Below, in pieces: positions 4,764 to 6,249 of a DNA stretch of 6,249 nucleotides. This DNA comes from JBEKYH01 sp049511115 (GTDB lineage: Bacteria; Planctomycetota; Phycisphaerae; Tepidisphaerales; Tepidisphaeraceae), in contig JBEKYH010000317.1 of assembly GCA_049511115.1 (NCBI GenBank), positions 1 to 6,249 of the forward strand, written 5' to 3'. The first letter of the stretch is position 1. Each line of letters opens with the position of its first letter. The translations under genes and the position numbers were made by a program. Below the pieces are notes generated by a model, which saw only the letters and a list, made by a program, of their open reading frames with translations, was not told the DNA's origin and did not search any database.

Positions 4764-5816
4764 CTAGCGTCGGCGACCACGTCGGCGCCAGAGCAGGCCA
4801 ATAACTCCCACCGCGAGCACTCCGACCGAACCGGGCTCCGGCACCTCGGCAATGCGGAACCCCGTGTCGACACTCTCTAATGTTGGGAAATCGATGGAAA
4901 AGCTGTTCGACTCAAGACTGCCCACACCGAGATTAAATGACCCGCCGAAGGAGAGACGTCCGCCGTCAGAAACTGTTTCCGTCCATTGGTATACATCGCC
5001 GCCCATATCATAAGTTCCGAACGCGCCAGGGGATGAAGAAAAGGAACCGACGGGCGATATCCCTGTTGCCGGGTCGCTGCCACCGAGGACCGGGTCCTCG
5101 AAGTTCGCGTTATTATTCCCGCTGACAGAAAGGACGTTGCTCGGCGGCGTATCGCTCTGCGTCGGGTAAAGCCAGTAGCCCGCGTTCGCCGAGCCGCCTT
5201 TGTAATAGGCGACCTTGTACCACTCGTTCTCCGTCGGAATTACATACACGGCGTTCGCCGATCGCGAGATTGCCGCCAGTTGTTGAGTGGTAAAGGTGCC
5301 AGTGGCGCCGTTGACGTTATACGAGCCGTCCTCCGTTGTGCTTGCGTTCTCGACGCTAGTGCTAGGCTGGCCATTCTCCAGCCAATTACAAAACCTCGCG
5401 GCGCCCAGCCAGGACACTTCGTTAAGCGGCAGATTTGCGCTTCCGCTCGCAACGCTATAGGCATAATTCCCCGGCGTCCCAGATTGAATGATTCCGCAGC
5501 TTCCAAAAGTATTGCCAGGGGCCATGCTTCCGTTATAAAGACCGTATTGGTCCGTCTTTGCCACGGCATTCAAAAAATCGCAATATTGCGATACGGTGAT
5601 ATCGTATTGGCCCATTTGGTAGGAATACGGCACCGACCCCAGCCCATTGGCATCCGGCGCATTGCCCGGATTGCCGACCTGAACGAAGGAGAGCGAAGTG
5701 TCCCCCGAAGGCATATTAAACACATCGGCCCTGGCCGCCGACGTTATCGCCAGCGCCCAAAGTGCCAGGCTCGCCAACGAAAGAACCCGCCTCGCCAAAC
5801 TTGATATGTCGAACAT
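4764..5816 (-). CDS. Exported PEP-CTERM protein with FGE/SUMF1-like domain
   Basis: The 350-residue product starts with a signal peptide (residues 1-30, probable cleavage after SAARA). It ends with a PEP-CTERM sorting signal: VPEPGS at 325-330, a hydrophobic helix to about 343, and the basic tail RRRGRRR. Such signals are recognised by exosortase-type systems, so the protein is presumably exported and processed at the envelope. Between them lies a fold of the formylglycine-generating-enzyme-like (SUMF1) family: QMGQYDITVSQYCDFLN (67-83), VSWLGAARFCNWLE (134-147), IPTENEWYKVAYY (193-205), GTYDMGGDVYQWTE (267-280) and a final GFRIAEV. Catalytic FGEs have two cysteines in the 'RGGSW...C....C' region. 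Here that region is SFGGSFNLGVGS without cysteine (the only cysteines are 79, 107 and 143), so enzymatic FGE activity is unlikely. Its ligand or role is unknown. The exosortase gene is not in the window. Confidence 0.94.
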   Translation of the reverse strand: MFDISSLARRVLSLASLALWALAITSAARADVFNMPSGDTSLSFVQVGNPGNAPDANGLGSVPYSYQMGQYDITVSQYCDFLNAVAKTDQYGLYNGSMAPGNTFGSCGIIQSGTPGNYAYSVASGSANLPLNEVSWLGAARFCNWLENGQPSTSVENASTTEDGSYNVNGATGTFTTQQLAAISRSANAVYVIPTENEWYKVAYYKGGSANAGYWLYPTQSDTPPSNVLSVSGNNNANFEDPVLGGSDPATGISPVGSFSSSPGAFGTYDMGGDVYQWTETVSDGGRLSFGGSFNLGVGSLESNSFSIDFPTLESVDTGFRIAEVPEPGSVGVLAVGVIGLLWRRRGRRR

Positions 5817-5820
5817 AAGT

Positions 5821-5830
5821 CACCTCTCCT
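5821..5830 (-). promoter_or_regulatory. Shine-Dalgarno site of the PEP-CTERM gene
   Basis: On the minus strand AGGAGAGGTG precedes the ATG at 5816. The AGGAG core is 9 bases upstream of it, which confirms the chosen start. Confidence 0.7.
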
Positions 5831-5915
5831 GCAAATAGGCGTTTACCAGACCACGCCGCCAGGAAGGCAGGGAACGGCAGATAGGCTGCCGACCACATTT
5901 GTGAATCTAATTGGC

Positions 5916-5966
5916 AACACTTTGCCTAGGCTGCGTCCACAAGATTCCCGAGTTTAACACTTCGCC
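5916..5966. repeat. Direct-repeat pair AACACTTYGCC
   Basis: AACACTTTGCC (5916-5926) and AACACTTCGCC (5956-5966) differ at one base and lie 40 bp apart, close to four helical turns. They sit about 100-150 bp upstream of the PEP-CTERM start and could be a regulator site pair. Chance occurrence is not excluded. Confidence 0.35.
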
Positions 5967-6131
5967 AGCGCTCACTTCCGCGCCACACCCTTATTTTATG
6001 TGTGTCCAGTGACCAAAATCGTGAAGGAATCCCCGCGGCCGGACACCCTAGCTCGCTCCCGCCACGGCCGACCCTCATTTTCAGCCCAAAAACGACGTTG
6101 ATGGGACCGGAATATTCCACGCATGATAATA

Positions 6132-6215
6132 GCAGGGGAGTATTACTCCTGCCGCTGAAAGTCCCCAGCCTTTTCGCCGCGATGTCAGCGGCAAAAAGAA
6201 TCGGGCCGGTGCCCG
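6132..6215. other. Cluster of overlapping hairpins with mutually exclusive pairing
   Basis: Three local hairpins follow one another. The first is 6132-6152 (GCAG/CTGC plus GAG/CTC with a GG bulge). The second is 6170-6198 (CTTTTCGCCGC paired with GCGGCAAAAAG, one mismatch, 7-nt loop). The third is 6202-6215 (CGGGC/GCCCG, 4-nt loop). In addition, GCCGCTGA (6151-6158) is a perfect complement of TCAGCGGC (6185-6192), and that second arm overlaps the second hairpin, so the two pairings exclude each other. None has the T-tract of an intrinsic terminator on either strand. Confidence 0.4.
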
Positions 6216-6249
6216 CATGTGGTGCTTTTAGTCCGCCAATGAAGCGCCC

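Larger units (their letters stand above)
5817..6249. other. Long upstream region of the PEP-CTERM gene, no gene found
   Basis: No supported gene lies in these 433 bases. Short open frames exist on the minus strand, but they have no recognisable domain. The stretch holds the ribosome binding site at 5821-5830, an 11-bp direct-repeat pair (5916-5926, 5956-5966), a minus-strand TAAAAT hexamer at 5993-5998 without a good -35, and a cluster of inverted repeats at 6132-6215. It may belong to the PEP-CTERM leader or to a gene beyond the right edge. Confidence 0.5.

Noticed and set aside
4631..4873. Minus-strand frame with a hydrophobic stretch (LEFAFLLVALAVTWFF)
   Set aside because: It starts inside the PEP-CTERM gene in another frame, has no ribosome binding site, and its ends read as noise.
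5926..6120. 64-codon minus-strand frame upstream of the PEP-CTERM gene
   Set aside because: No domain, no ribosome binding site and irregular composition; the region looks intergenic.
6202..6230. GC hairpin followed by TTTT as a terminator
   Set aside because: The T-run starts 10 bases after the 5-bp stem and is short, so it does not fit an intrinsic terminator.

Overview
The window looks like a piece of a GC-rich, lineage-diverse environmental bacterium, most plausibly Planctomycetota (or a neighbour such as Verrucomicrobiota). This is inferred from four things: a PEP-CTERM protein with a formylglycine-generating-enzyme-like fold, a RAYT transposase remnant with REP-like GTCCCCTTTTCCTG repeats, an rnpA gene lying away from rpmH/yidC, and the scarcity of Shine-Dalgarno sites. 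No rRNA, tRNA or CRISPR was seen.

Layout. (1) Positions 1-239 are non-coding or degraded sequence. They end in a promoter/operator block: three copies of GGTTGAnnnTCGTCCA, two direct and one inverted, covering the -35, the -10 and the leader of the next gene. (2) Positions 240-1490 (+) encode an AAA+ ATPase with a DUF4143 C-terminal half. (3) Positions 1560-3393 (+) hold a tight housekeeping cluster: thioredoxin reductase (trxB), an unrecognised four-helix membrane protein starting 3 bases after the trxB stop, and rnpA (RNase P protein) starting 56 bases inside the membrane-protein gene. (4) Positions 3394-4760 are a scrapyard of accessory fragments. They comprise a 9-bp GCGAAGA-type tandem repeat, a 36-codon minus-strand ORF, a 5'-truncated DUF6883 gene without any start codon, an intact DUF4926 gene with a strong ribosome binding site, and a RAYT transposase remnant (-). 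Identical GTCCCCTTTTCCTG motifs bracket the RAYT remnant, with a further pair of tandem repeats on its upstream side. (5) Positions 4764-5816 (-) encode an exported PEP-CTERM protein with an FGE/SUMF1-like domain lacking the catalytic cysteines. (6) Positions 5817-6249 are its long upstream region, with a good ribosome binding site, a direct-repeat pair and a set of overlapping hairpins near the window end.

How the parts fit. trxB, the membrane protein and rnpA are probably co-transcribed. The DUF6883/DUF4926 pair is a known small-gene neighbourhood (from memory, toxin-antitoxin-like in appearance but not characterised as such); here the first partner is broken and the second looks intact. 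No clearly novel multi-gene defence or metabolic system is visible. The most interesting signals are the three-site operator at the DUF4143 ATPase and the decayed DUF6883/RAYT hotspot.
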